Of a stretch of 64,000 nt of DNA, positions 16,690-25,833 are shown piece after piece (positions within the stretch are counted from its first letter, which is position 1; every line of letters starts with the position of its first letter). Position numbers and translations under genes: made by a program. The stretch lies in NCBI GenBank assembly GCA_027307235.1, contig DAHUXH010000020.1, forward strand, positions 124,001 through 188,000, given 5' to 3'. The notes beneath the pieces are model-generated. The model was given only the letters and a program-made list of their open reading frames with translations, searched no databases and was not told where the DNA came from. This DNA is from Vulcanimicrobiota bacterium. Its GTDB lineage: Bacteria > Vulcanimicrobiota > Vulcanimicrobiia > Vulcanimicrobiales > Vulcanimicrobiaceae.

Positions 16690-18252
16690 CTAGTGCAAAA
16701 AGTAGCGATACGACGAGAAGATGAGGCTGACGCCCACCCGGTTGGCAGCCGCGATCACTTCGTCGTCGCGCACGCTTCCACCAGGTGCGATGATCGCACT
16801 GCAACCGGCCGCAGCCGCCGCTTCCAATCCGTCGGCGAAAGGAAAGAAGCCGTCGCTTGCGCAGGCCGCGCCATGCGCTTGGTCGCCGGCGCGATGCGCC
16901 GCGATTTGGACCGCGCTCACCCGGTTGGTCTGTCCGGCGCAGATGCCGCGCGTCGTTCCGCCTTTGGCGATCACGATACCGTTACTCTTCACGTGACGCA
17001 CGACATCCCATGCAAACGCCACGTCGTGCCATTCTTGCGGCGTCGGCTGGCGTTTGCTGACAACGGTCCACGTCTCCGCCGGCGCTTGCGGATCGTCGTT
17101 CTCGGCGAGCACGCCGCCGAGCGCACTGCGCACGCGCAGCTCACGCGCAAGCTCGTCCGGAAGCGACGGCTGGAAGCGCATGATACGCAGGTTTTTCTTT
17201 TTTCGCAAAATGTCGAGCGCATCGTCGTCGAAGGCCGGCGCGGCGACGATCTCCAGAAAATACTTGCTCAACGACTGCGCTGCCTCGCAATCGATGCGCG
17301 CGTCGACCGCGACGATCCCGCCGAACGCCGACACGGCATCGGCTTCGAGCGCCGCAAAGACCGCCTTGGCCACCGATGAACGCTGCGCAACGCCGCACGG
17401 CACGGTATGTTTGACCACGGCCGCGCGCACGAAGCGTTCGCGCTGACTGCCGAACTGCGCGCCGAGCGGCGCGCGCGAGAGCAGGCGCAGCGTCGCATCG
17501 AGATCGAGCAAGTTGTTGTAGGAAAGCGCTTTTCCGTGCAATTGCTCGGGAAGGCGGTCGCTGCGATCCAGGTAGAATGCCGCACGCTCTTGCGGATTGG
17601 TTCCGTAGCGCAGGCGCTGCGCAAGCGGCAGCGTGAGCGCAAGCGCACCGGGAAGATCGCTCGGCAACACTTGACCTTCGGCCGCGAGATAGTGTGAGAT
17701 CGCGATGTCGTATTCGGCCGTGCGTTCGAATGCGGCTACCGCCCATTTGCGCCGCGACGCCGCGCTCAACGCGCCGCTGCCGAGCTCGGTGAGGAAGTCT
17801 GCGTATTGCGACGGATGCGTCAAGACCGCAACGTGCGCGAAGTTTTTCGCCGCGGCCCGCAGCAGCGAGACGCCTCCGATGTCGATCTGCTCGATCGCCT
17901 CGTCGAGCGTCGTCTCCGGCCGGGCCACCGTCGCTTCGAACGGATACAAGTTGACGCACACCGTCCAGATGTTCGCGATCGCGTACTGCTCGATCTGGGC
18001 GACGTGCTCGGCGCTCGCGCGATCGTAGAGGATCGCCCCGAAAATCTTGGGATGCAGCGTCTTCACCCGGCCGCTGAACAGCGCCGGAAAGCCGGTGATG
18101 TCCTCAACGTCGCGCGCCGGGATGCCGTGCTCCTCGAGATACGTGCGCGTGCCGCCGGTCGCGTAGATCAGCGTGCCGCGCTCGTGCAGCACGCGCGCAA
18201 TGTGTTCCGCGCCGGTTTTGTCGGAGAGAGAAAAGAGCGCAGCGTCAGGCAA
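16690..18252 (-). CDS. purH: Bifunctional AICAR transformylase / IMP cyclohydrolase
   Basis: 520 residues, full length. It performs the last two steps of IMP synthesis: formylation of AICAR with 10-formyl-tetrahydrofolate and ring closure. The N-terminal cyclohydrolase part (about 1-190) has ALFSLSDKTG, GGTRTYLEEHGI and NLYPFEATV; the transformylase part has YGTNPQERAAFY, AAVVKHTVPCGVA (about 285, usual reading KHTNPCGV, with the catalytic Lys-His pair) and CSAIIAPGGSVRDDEVI near the end. TTG at 18252 overlaps the smc stop by 8 bases. Purine synthesis downstream of smc is an unusual pairing. Confidence 0.97.
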   Translation of the reverse strand: MPDAALFSLSDKTGAEHIARVLHERGTLIYATGGTRTYLEEHGIPARDVEDITGFPALFSGRVKTLHPKIFGAILYDRASAEHVAQIEQYAIANIWTVCVNLYPFEATVARPETTLDEAIEQIDIGGVSLLRAAAKNFAHVAVLTHPSQYADFLTELGSGALSAASRRKWAVAAFERTAEYDIAISHYLAAEGQVLPSDLPGALALTLPLAQRLRYGTNPQERAAFYLDRSDRLPEQLHGKALSYNNLLDLDATLRLLSRAPLGAQFGSQRERFVRAAVVKHTVPCGVAQRSSVAKAVFAALEADAVSAFGGIVAVDARIDCEAAQSLSKYFLEIVAAPAFDDDALDILRKKKNLRIMRFQPSLPDELARELRVRSALGGVLAENDDPQAPAETWTVVSKRQPTPQEWHDVAFAWDVVRHVKSNGIVIAKGGTTRGICAGQTNRVSAVQIAAHRAGDQAHGAACASDGFFPFADGLEAAAAAGCSAIIAPGGSVRDDEVIAAANRVGVSLIFSSYRYFLH

Positions 18253-21200
18253 GTGCCGCTTCTCTTTCCCCGTCGCGCACCAGTTCCGCCGAGATGATCG
18301 TGCTGACGCCCGCTTCGGCCATCGTCACGCCGTAGAGGCGGTCGGCCAACTCCATCGTTTGCTTATTGTGCGTGACGATGATCATCTGCGAGTCGGACGC
18401 GAGGTCGCGCACCATCCCCGAGAAGCGTTCCACGTTCGCGTCGTCGAGCGCCGCGTCGACTTCGTCGAGCAGGTAGAACGGCGCCGGCTTGACGCGAATC
18501 AGAGCGAAGATCAGTGCCGCCGCGGTCATCGCGCGCTCGCCGCCGGAGAGCGTCGCCAACGGCATCAGTTTCTTTCCGGGAGGCTGGATCGAGATCTCCA
18601 CGCCGGTCTCGGAGAGATTCTCGGGATTGGTCTGCCACATCTTGGCCTGGCCGCCCGGGAACAGTTTCGTGTAGATCTCCGTGAATGCCGTCGAGACTTT
18701 CTCGAACGTCTCGTTGAACTGCACTTGCGTTTGCGCTTCGATCTCGCGAATCGACGCCAGCAGCGTTTCGCGCGCCCGCGTCAGATCGTCGAGCTGCTCG
18801 CGCAAGAATGCATCGCGCGTTCCCAGTTCTTCTCGTTCCGCTTCTGCGTTGAGGTTGACGTTGGCTTGCAGACGCGCCAACTCTTCGCGCAGACGCGGCA
18901 ACTCCTCGATGACCTCGTCGGGCTCTTCCTTATAGCGTTCCTCGACGTCGCGCATCTCGTCGTCGCCCGCCGGATTCTGCGCAAACTGCGACACCAGCAT
19001 GCCGAGTTCGGCTTCGATCTCGGCCATGCGCGTGCGATGCTGCTCGCCGCCGGCTTGCGCGTCGCGCTCCTCGTTCTCGGCGATACGCAGATCCGACTCG
19101 GCCTGCATCACGCGGTTGCCGAGTTCTTCGCGCTGCCGGCGCGCCGCTTCGAGCTTCACGTCGGCATCGGCGACGCCGCCTTTGAGCCCTTCGAGATGCG
19201 CGTGCGAAGTGCGCGTCTGTTCCGCCAGCGCCGCGATCTCCGCGAGCATCTGCTCGCGCGCATTGCGGGCGCGCTCTTCGTCTTGATCGAGAATGCCCAG
19301 GCGCGCTTGTGCGCCGTCGCGTTCGGCCGTTAGCGCAGCCTGTCTCTCGCGCAGTCCGGCCGCGTGTTCGCTCGCGTTGATCTGCGCGCGCTCGGCGGCC
19401 GCGATCTCCTCTCGCGCGCGCGCCAACTCGGACTCCAAGCGGTGGCGCTCGGCGTCACCGGCATGCCCGTCGCCTCCGGCCGATGCCAACGTCTGCTCGC
19501 GTTCGCGCGCCTCGCGCGCTTGGGCGTGCAACTGCTCTGCGCGCGCGCGCGCGCCGCTCGAATCGGCAGTGCTGCGCTCGGCCTCATTCTGAAGGCCGGC
19601 CATCTCCGCGCGCAGCTCCGCGAGCTGCACGTCCAGACGCGCCAAGGTTTCGCGCGCATCGTCGCGCGCCGCGACGGCTGCTTGCGCATCGACGGCGGCG
19701 CGCTCGGCGGTGCGCTCGGCTTGCGCAAGCTTGGCGCGCAGCTCGACGAGTTGGCCGCGCAACGTCTCGGCTTGAACGCGCCGCGAGAGAATCGACTTCT
19801 CGCGCGTGAAGCGCCCGCCGGTGATCGCGCCGCCGCCCGTGATCTGCTCGCCCGAGAGCGTCACAATCGTGTCGCGCAGTCCGCGCTCGCGCGCGAGCTT
19901 GATCCCGGTTTGCAGTGTGTCGACGATCAGTACGTTGCCGACCAGAAACCGCACGACGCCTTCGTACTGCGGCTGCGTGCGCACGAGCGTATGCGCGTAG
20001 CCGACGACGCCATGGACGCTTGCGAGGTCGTGCGAGAGCTGTTTGGCCTCCCGATTGCCGAGCGTATCGAGCGGCATGAAGGTTGCGCGGCCTAACTCAC
20101 GAGCATTCAAGAATTCGATGGCGCGCTCGGCGTCCTCGGACGTCTTCACCACGATGTTCGACAAGCGCGCGCCGAACGCGATGTCCATGGCACGGGCATA
20201 GCGCTCGTCGGTGGTGATCAAATTCGAAACGATGCCTTCGATGCCGTGGAGTTCGTTGCGCCGCCACGCCTCGACGACGGCGCGCGTACCCGGCACGTGG
20301 CCTTCGAGCGCGTTCTCCAACTCCTCGATGGTGTGCAGACGCGACTCGGCCCCGCGCACTTCGGCGGTGGATTCGCGGACGGCTCCGGTGGCATGCGTCA
20401 GAGCCGACTGGGTCTGAACGACCGTGCGTTCGGTTTCGTCGACGTGCGTGCGTGCGCCGGTGAACTTGGCCTCGACGGTCGCGAGATCGCGTTCGCGTTC
20501 GCTGTAGCGGTGCGCGGCGGCGCCGGCCGCGATCTCGGCTTCTTCGGCACGAACGCGCGCCGCATGCGCTTCGTGTTCCAGCCGTTCGATTTCGGCGCGC
20601 AGATTCTCGCCGTGCGCCCGCGCCTCGGCACGTTTGGCGGCAAACTCGGCGGCCGCCGCTTCGACTTGCCGCAACCGCGTGAAGATCGAATCGAGCAAGG
20701 CGCGCGCCTGCGAGAGCGCGCTCTGCGCCGCGAGTTCCGCCTCGCGGGCATGTTCGACGTCGAGCGCGAGCGGCGTAATGCGCGCCGCGAGCGTCGCGAT
20801 CGTTTCGGCGAGCTGATCGCGTTCGGCCTGAACGCGCGCCGCGTCTTGCGAGGTCTGCGTCGACTGCGCTTCGAGTGTCTCGCGCCGCGCGAGCACGGCA
20901 GCGTAGTCCGCTTCGGTGCGGGCGAGTTGCGCGCGCACCGCCTGCGCGTGTCCGCGCAGTTCTTCGAGTTCGAGTTCCTGACGGTACGCTTGCGTGCGCA
21001 GATCGGCCAGCAGCGCGCCGAGCGACGCCGCCTTCGCGGCGGCTGCTCCGCGCAACTCATCGTTCTTTTCGAGTTCGACGCGCAGGCTCTCACGCTCGGC
21101 GCGGCGCGACGCGCTCGCGCGCATGTACGAGAGAATCTCCAGATCGCGCGAACGCGCGCTCACCTTGCGGAAGCGCTTGGCTCGGCGCACCTGCGTTTCG

Positions 21201-21814
21201 AGCTCGGGGATGCGTTTCTCGATCTCGCTCAGCAAATCGTTGATGCGAATCGCGTTTTGCTCGGTCTGTTCCAGACGCCGCATTGACTCGTTCTTACGTG
21301 CAAGAAACTTGTTGATGCCGGCCGTCTCTTCAAACAGCGCGCGCCTGTCGGTCGGCTTGCTGGTGAGAATGGCGTCGATCTGCCCCTGCGAGACGATCGA
21401 ATACGATCCCGGCCCGAGCCCGGTGCCCATCAGCAGATCGTGAATGTCGCGCAAGCGCACCTGGTTACGGTTAATGTAATACTCGATGTCGCCCGCGCGA
21501 TAGGCGCGGCGCGTGATCTCGACCTCGCTGTACTCGGTGTGCAGCTTGCCTTCGGTGTTGTCGAACGTCAGCGAGACCTCGGCCAGACCCAACGGCTTGC
21601 GCTTGTCGTTGCCGAGGAAGATGACGTCGTCGGTCTTACCCGAGCGCAGCGACTTGCTCGACGTTTCGCCCAGAACCCAGCGGAACGCGTCGACCATGTT
21701 CGACTTGCCCGACCCGTTCGGACCGACGATAGCCGTGACGCCGCCCGCGAAATCGAGTCGCGTCGGCTCGGCGAACGTCTTGAAGCCAAAGGCTTTAATG
21801 CTTTTGAGTTTCAC
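18245..21814 (-). CDS. smc: Chromosome segregation protein SMC
   Basis: 1189 residues. A condensin ATPase that organises and helps segregate the chromosome. The N-terminal head has Walker A GPNGSGKSNMVDAFRWVLGE (about 31-50); two long coiled coils (about 165-500 and 660-1010, rich in Glu, Arg and Ala) flank a hinge (about 510-650, with GIEGIVSNLI and ARELGRATFMPLDTL); the C-terminal head has the ABC signature LSGGERAMTAAALIFAL and Walker B PFYLLDEVDAALDD. GTG at 21814 follows GGAAAG. It overlaps rnc by 20 bases. SMC is loaded at parS-bound ParB, and three parS sites are in this window. scpA and scpB are not here. Confidence 0.98.
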   Translation of the reverse strand: MKLKSIKAFGFKTFAEPTRLDFAGGVTAIVGPNGSGKSNMVDAFRWVLGETSSKSLRSGKTDDVIFLGNDKRKPLGLAEVSLTFDNTEGKLHTEYSEVEITRRAYRAGDIEYYINRNQVRLRDIHDLLMGTGLGPGSYSIVSQGQIDAILTSKPTDRRALFEETAGINKFLARKNESMRRLEQTEQNAIRINDLLSEIEKRIPELETQVRRAKRFRKVSARSRDLEILSYMRASASRRAERESLRVELEKNDELRGAAAAKAASLGALLADLRTQAYRQELELEELRGHAQAVRAQLARTEADYAAVLARRETLEAQSTQTSQDAARVQAERDQLAETIATLAARITPLALDVEHAREAELAAQSALSQARALLDSIFTRLRQVEAAAAEFAAKRAEARAHGENLRAEIERLEHEAHAARVRAEEAEIAAGAAAHRYSERERDLATVEAKFTGARTHVDETERTVVQTQSALTHATGAVRESTAEVRGAESRLHTIEELENALEGHVPGTRAVVEAWRRNELHGIEGIVSNLITTDERYARAMDIAFGARLSNIVVKTSEDAERAIEFLNARELGRATFMPLDTLGNREAKQLSHDLASVHGVVGYAHTLVRTQPQYEGVVRFLVGNVLIVDTLQTGIKLARERGLRDTIVTLSGEQITGGGAITGGRFTREKSILSRRVQAETLRGQLVELRAKLAQAERTAERAAVDAQAAVAARDDARETLARLDVQLAELRAEMAGLQNEAERSTADSSGARARAEQLHAQAREAREREQTLASAGGDGHAGDAERHRLESELARAREEIAAAERAQINASEHAAGLRERQAALTAERDGAQARLGILDQDEERARNAREQMLAEIAALAEQTRTSHAHLEGLKGGVADADVKLEAARRQREELGNRVMQAESDLRIAENEERDAQAGGEQHRTRMAEIEAELGMLVSQFAQNPAGDDEMRDVEERYKEEPDEVIEELPRLREELARLQANVNLNAEAEREELGTRDAFLREQLDDLTRARETLLASIREIEAQTQVQFNETFEKVSTAFTEIYTKLFPGGQAKMWQTNPENLSETGVEISIQPPGKKLMPLATLSGGERAMTAAALIFALIRVKPAPFYLLDEVDAALDDANVERFSGMVRDLASDSQMIIVTHNKQTMELADRLYGVTMAEAGVSTIISAELVRDGEREAALA

Positions 21815-22514
21815 GTACTTTCCGCGTTTCTAGGTTCTGGAGTGCGGCGGTCGCTGCCGCCTGCTGCGCTGCCTTCTTCGACAGACCCTCGCCGGAGCCC
21901 AACTTCTTCTTGCCCGCGCTCACGACCGAGGAAAAGGAGGGTTTCTGCGGCGTCCCACGGCTCTCGTCTTTGTAGACGGGGGTCGCGCCCAGATGCTCCT
22001 GCGCCCAGTGCTGGAGGCGCGACTTGGCGTCGAGGAGTGACTCGGCCGCGTGGTCGAGTTGCGCGATGTGCTCGCCCTCGACGAACCGGCGGGCCGGTTC
22101 GATCCCATACCGCAGAAATAGCGCCGCGACGAAGGCCTCGAAGGCGTCGGCCAGGATCGAGGTGTTGTCGGTGCCGCCCGCGTTGCGCATGCCGGCGCCT
22201 ATCGCGAGCACCGCCGCGAAATCCAGCCGCCGCCCGGTCTGCGCGAGTTGCGGGTCGTTGACGATGCGCGCCTTGCGCACGGTGAGCGCTCCTTCGTCGT
22301 CGCCGGGGAACCTCTCGAACAGCCAACTCGCGGTGATGAAGCCGAGCACCGAGTCACCCAAAAACTCCAGGCGCTCGTTCGATTCCCCGCCGTGTTCCTT
22401 GACGAAGCTTTCGTGCGTGAACGCGCGCTCAACGGTGTCGAGGTCGCCCACGACCTTTACGCCCGCGAGCCGCACGAGCGCGCGCAAGCGGCGTCGCCGC
22501 GCTTCGCCACTCAT
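21795..22514 (-). CDS. rnc: Ribonuclease III
   Basis: 239 residues. Cuts double-stranded RNA, including rRNA precursors. The catalytic domain carries the signature NERLEFLGDSVLGF (about 42-55) and a second acidic cluster at LADAFEAFVAALFL (about 115-128); a C-terminal double-stranded RNA-binding domain (about 160-235) includes ARSxK-like GSGEGLSKKAAQQAAATAAL. The rnc-smc order is that of Bacillus subtilis. The gene between fabF and rnc there, acpP, is absent: only 9 bases separate fabF and rnc. Confidence 0.96.
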   Translation of the reverse strand: MSGEARRRRLRALVRLAGVKVVGDLDTVERAFTHESFVKEHGGESNERLEFLGDSVLGFITASWLFERFPGDDEGALTVRKARIVNDPQLAQTGRRLDFAAVLAIGAGMRNAGGTDNTSILADAFEAFVAALFLRYGIEPARRFVEGEHIAQLDHAAESLLDAKSRLQHWAQEHLGATPVYKDESRGTPQKPSFSSVVSAGKKKLGSGEGLSKKAAQQAAATAALQNLETRKVRETQKH

Positions 22515-22523
22515 GACGGCGTC

Positions 22524-23768
22524 TTAGCGAACTTTGCCGAACACGAGCACGCTATTGTGCCCGCCGAATCCGAACGAATTGGAGAAGGCGACGTTCACGC
22601 TCGCTTTGCGCGCGATGTTCGGAACGTAGTCAAGACGGCATTCGGGATCGGGAAATTCGTAGTTGATGGTCGGCGGCATGACATCGTTGTGCACGGCGAG
22701 CACGGTCGCGACGCCTTCGATGCCGCCCGCGCCGCCGAGCGCGTGGCCATGCATCGACTTAGTCGAACTCACGCCGATCTTGAACGCATGATCACCGAAC
22801 GCACGCTCGATCGCCTTGGATTCAGCGACATCACCGGCCGGCGTCGAGGTTCCGTGCGCATTGATGTACTGCACGTCCGCCGGCACAATGGCGGCACTCG
22901 CAAAGGCGCGCCGCAGCGCGATCGCGACGCCGGTTCCCTCGGGATCGGGCGCGACCAGATCGTGAGCGTCGGCCGACTGGCCGTACCCGAACAGCTCGCA
23001 ATAGATCTTCGCGCCGCGAGCCTTGGCGTGTTCGTACTCCTCGATCACAAGAATGCCGGCGCCTTCGCCAAGCACGAAACCGTCGCGCTCTTTATCGAAC
23101 GGACGGCTGGCACGATGCGGATCGTCGTTGCGCGTCGACATCGCGCGCATGGAGCAAAAACCACCGACGCCGAGCGGTGAGATCGCCGCTTCGGTGCCGC
23201 CGGTGATCATCGCCAACGCATCGCCGTGCGCCACCGCATTGAAGGCGGTCACGATGGCGTCATTGGCACTTGCGCAGGCACTCGAAGCCGAAAAGAACGG
23301 GCCGCGGAAGCCGTAGGTCATCGAGATGTGCGCGGGCGCCGCGTTTGACATCAGCATGGGAATGAAGAACGGCGACGTCTTCGACCAGGTGCCCAGCGAA
23401 TTCGCACGCTCGGACTGGTGCCAGAAGGTAAGGATCCCGCCGATCCCCGCGCCGATGACCCCGCCCACCGATTCCTTGAACGCCGCGTCCTCGGGAAGCT
23501 GCGCATCCTCAATCGCCTCGCGCGCCGCAACGAACGAAAGCTGCGCGAACCGATCCATGCGCCGCGCTTCCTTCCGCCCGATCAGGGCCTCGGGATCGAA
23601 GTCCTTGACTTCGGCGGCGATGCGCGTCGAGAAATCACTCGCGTCGAAGGCCGTGATCGGGCCCACGCCGGACTCGCCGGCAACCAGCCGGCGCCAGAAT
23701 TCATCGCGGGTATTTCCCAGCGGCGTCACGGCCCCAAGGCCGGTGACGACGACACGTCGTTTGCTCAA
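22524..23768 (-). CDS. fabF: 3-oxoacyl-ACP synthase II
   Basis: 414 residues, standard KAS II. It condenses malonyl-ACP with acyl-ACP to lengthen fatty acids. The Cys-His-His triad is visible: Cys in FFSASSACASAND (about 166), His in YINAHGTSTPAGD (about 305) and His in STKSMHGHALGGAGG (about 342, with the conserved Lys). The start would be TTG at 23768 (SKRRVVVTGLGAVTPLG), the expected N-terminus, after GGCGGGG. First gene of the run to 14.9 kb; it may be transcribed from the 100-base spacer shared with the divergent secreted-protein gene. Confidence 0.97.
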   Translation of the reverse strand: MSKRRVVVTGLGAVTPLGNTRDEFWRRLVAGESGVGPITAFDASDFSTRIAAEVKDFDPEALIGRKEARRMDRFAQLSFVAAREAIEDAQLPEDAAFKESVGGVIGAGIGGILTFWHQSERANSLGTWSKTSPFFIPMLMSNAAPAHISMTYGFRGPFFSASSACASANDAIVTAFNAVAHGDALAMITGGTEAAISPLGVGGFCSMRAMSTRNDDPHRASRPFDKERDGFVLGEGAGILVIEEYEHAKARGAKIYCELFGYGQSADAHDLVAPDPEGTGVAIALRRAFASAAIVPADVQYINAHGTSTPAGDVAESKAIERAFGDHAFKIGVSSTKSMHGHALGGAGGIEGVATVLAVHNDVMPPTINYEFPDPECRLDYVPNIARKASVNVAFSNSFGFGGHNSVLVFGKVR

Positions 23769-23869
23769 AACCCCGCCAAGTTACGCCGACTCGCGGACGG
23801 ACCCTCTCGGTACCGGGGGTGGAACCGCAGCGGCTTCCGCTTCGTTTGACACCAAAAGGAGAGCAGCAC

Positions 23870-24145
23870 ATGCGTTTTTTGGTAGCAGCGGTCACGGCAA
23901 CACTCCTGGTTTCAACAGCGCTTCCGGCGCTGGCTGATCGCGACGATCACGGCCACGGCTACGGCCGCAACCACGGCGAACAGCGGTACCGCGACGCCCG
24001 CCACGACGCCTTCCATCGCCACGACGGTGACGACCATCGCTTCGATCGGGACGACTACCGCCGCGATCGGGACGACCGCTATCGCCATGACCGCGACGAT
24101 CGCCGTCACCAGCACGGCGGTATCGTCATTCGCATCCCTCTCTAG
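23870..24145 (+). CDS. Small secreted Asp/His/Arg-rich protein
   Basis: 91 residues. A signal peptide ([20 protein letters not shown], likely cut after ALA at residue 22) is followed by a strongly charged, low-complexity mature region in which Asp, His and Arg make up most residues (units such as [21 protein letters not shown]). A short hydrophobic end, GIVIRIPL, closes the protein. It resembles metal-binding or RcnB-like periplasmic proteins in composition but no family is certain; binding of Ni, Zn or Cu is a guess. AAAAGGAG 8 bases before ATG 23870 fixes the start. It stands alone upstream of rpmA, which has its own promoter. Confidence 0.75.
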   Translation: MRFLVAAVTATLLVSTALPALADRDDHGHGYGRNHGEQRYRDARHDAFHRHDGDDHRFDRDDYRRDRDDRYRHDRDDRRHQHGGIVIRIPL

Positions 24146-24174
24146 CAGGAAGGGGGAGGACCGGCAGACGGCGC

Positions 24175-24204
24175 TTGCCAAGGGGCGGCGCCTTTTGCTA
24201 TCAT
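24175..24204 (+). promoter_or_regulatory. Predicted sigma-70-type promoter of rpmA
   Basis: TTGCCA at 24175-24180 and TATCAT at 24199-24204, 18 bases apart. Transcription would begin near 24211, only about three bases before the rpmA ATG at 24214, and no ribosome-binding sequence precedes that ATG, so the mRNA may be leaderless. Confidence 0.55.
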
Positions 24205-24213
24205 CGCCCGGCT

Positions 24214-24492
24214 ATGTTCCGCTTTGATCTTCAGCTTTTCGCGTCCAAGAAGGGCGCCGGCTCGACCCGCAACGGCCGCGACTCCAACGCGCAGCGTCTG
24301 GGCGTCAAGCGTTTCGGCGGCGAAGCCGTGATCGCGGGCAACATCCTGCTGCGTCAGCGCGGCACCAAGTTCTACCCCGGCGAGAACGTCGGCATCGGTC
24401 GCGACCACACCCTGTTCGCGCTGGTCGACGGCACCGTGGAATTTACGACGCGCCGCAACCGCAAGCACGTCAACGTCCGGGCTGTCGCCTAA
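24214..24492 (+). CDS. rpmA: 50S ribosomal protein L27 with cleavable N-terminal leader
   Basis: 92 residues. L27 reaches toward the peptidyl-transferase centre with its N-terminus. The body is typical ([15 protein letters not shown], then [11 protein letters not shown] and [13 protein letters not shown]). Ahead of the normal start residue is the nine-residue leader MFRFDLQLF, ending in the LQxF-A pattern that in Firmicutes, Fusobacteria and relatives is cut by the protease Prp to expose the mature end. rplU and the prp gene, usually just upstream, are not here. A terminator hairpin follows at 24520. Confidence 0.97.
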   Translation: MFRFDLQLFASKKGAGSTRNGRDSNAQRLGVKRFGGEAVIAGNILLRQRGTKFYPGENVGIGRDHTLFALVDGTVEFTTRRNRKHVNVRAVA

Positions 24493-24519
24493 GCCGCGCC
24501 CGCCTGCGTACGATCTTCA

Positions 24520-24549
24520 CGAGGGCCGATAAGGCCCTCGTTCATTTTT
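24520..24549 (+). terminator. Rho-independent terminator after rpmA
   Basis: An 8-base-pair perfect stem (CGAGGGCC at 24520-24527 with GGCCCTCG at 24533-24540), a GATAA loop, then TTCATTTTT. It lies between rpmA and obgE, so the two are probably separate transcripts or joined only by read-through. Confidence 0.85.
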
Positions 24550-24567
24550 GACGAATCGCGCTCTCCC

Positions 24568-25833
24568 GTGCAATTCATCGACGAAGCTACCGTGACGGTC
24601 GCTGCCGGAAACGGCGGCGACGGTATCGTTGCGTGGCGACGAGAGAAATACGTTCCCAAGGGCGGGCCGTCCGGTGGTGACGGCGGCGGCGGCGGCAGCG
24701 TGTACGTCGAGGCCACGCCGGAACTCTCGACGCTCGTCGAGTTCCGCTTCAAGCGTCAGTTCGCGGCAGAATCCGGCAAGCACGGCGGCACGTCGAACAA
24801 GTCGGGGCGCAGCGCGGCCGACCTGACGATCTTCGTTCCGGTCGGGACGATCGTCTATCGAACCCTCGAAGGCCAAAGCGAGACGCTCTTCTCCGATCTC
24901 ACCGATCCGGGCGAGCGTGTGCTCGTCGCCAAAGGCGGGCGCGGGGGCCTGGGCAATCAGCACTTCGCGACCAGCACACGCCAAGCGCCGCGATTCGCCG
25001 AGAAGGGCGAGCCCGGCGAGCAGTGCAGCCTCCGCTTCGAGCTGCGCCTTCTGGCCGACGCCGGTCTAGTCGGCTTGCCCAACGCCGGCAAATCCACCCT
25101 GCTCTCGGTGGTCTCGGCGGCGCGACCGAAGATCGCCGACTATCCGTTTACAACGCTTGAGCCGCAGCTCGGCGTCGTGCGCGTCTCCGACGAAGAATCG
25201 TTCGTCCTGGTCGACATCCCCGGGCTGATTGAAGGGGCGCACGACGGCGCCGGGCTGGGCGACCGTTTTCTGCGGCACATCGAGCGCACGCGCGTGCTCG
25301 TCCACCTGCTCGACGGCGCGCTGCCGCTCGACGAGATCGTCCACAACAAGACGATCATCGAGCACGAGCTCGCGTCCTGGAATCCAAAGCTCGTCGAGAA
25401 GCCGACGCTCCTCGTGCTCAACAAGCTCGACCTTCCCGACGCCCAAGCGCGCTACGACGAGTTGCACGCGAGGTTTCCGGAACTGCTCGCGATCAGCGCC
25501 GCGACGCAGCGCGGCGTCGACGATCTCGTCTACGCGATCGCGCGCGCCATCGAGTCGGCGCCGGTTCCGCAGATCGAGGCGCCCGAGCCCGCGCTCATTC
25601 GCCTCAAGCCCCATGAAGCGTTCCACATCGAACGTGCCTCCGATGGAGCGTTCGCGATCTCCGGCGAGCGCATCGAGCGCCTCGCCAGCATGACGAACTT
25701 CGACTCGGACGAAGGGCTGGGACGCTTCGAGCGAATTCTGGCAAAGATGGGCGTGGAAAAGAAGCTGCGCGAGATGGGCGCGCAGGAGGGCGACACCGTG
25801 CGGATCGGCGAGTACGAGTTCACCTACTCATGA
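24568..25833 (+). CDS. obgE: Obg family GTPase involved in ribosome assembly
   Basis: 421 residues. N-terminal glycine-rich Obg domain (about 1-158, AGNGGDGIVAWRREKYVPKG and GGDGGGGGSVY), GTPase domain (about 159-330: P-loop GLPNAGKST, switch II DIPGLIEGAH, NKxD as LNKLDLP) and a C-terminal OCT domain (about 345-421). It acts on the 50S subunit and links GTP/ppGpp levels to growth. GTG at 24568 gives the exact family N-terminus (QFIDEATV). It starts a plus-strand run of overlapping genes reaching mrdA; it overlaps nadD as ATGA. Confidence 0.97.
   Translation: MQFIDEATVTVAAGNGGDGIVAWRREKYVPKGGPSGGDGGGGGSVYVEATPELSTLVEFRFKRQFAAESGKHGGTSNKSGRSAADLTIFVPVGTIVYRTLEGQSETLFSDLTDPGERVLVAKGGRGGLGNQHFATSTRQAPRFAEKGEPGEQCSLRFELRLLADAGLVGLPNAGKSTLLSVVSAARPKIADYPFTTLEPQLGVVRVSDEESFVLVDIPGLIEGAHDGAGLGDRFLRHIERTRVLVHLLDGALPLDEIVHNKTIIEHELASWNPKLVEKPTLLVLNKLDLPDAQARYDELHARFPELLAISAATQRGVDDLVYAIARAIESAPVPQIEAPEPALIRLKPHEAFHIERASDGAFAISGERIERLASMTNFDSDEGLGRFERILAKMGVEKKLREMGAQEGDTVRIGEYEFTYS

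Noticed and set aside
24181-24200. GGCGCC hairpin as terminator of the Asp/His-rich gene
   Set aside because: The stem is short and the T-run is followed at once by the rpmA -10 box; it fits better as promoter spacer.
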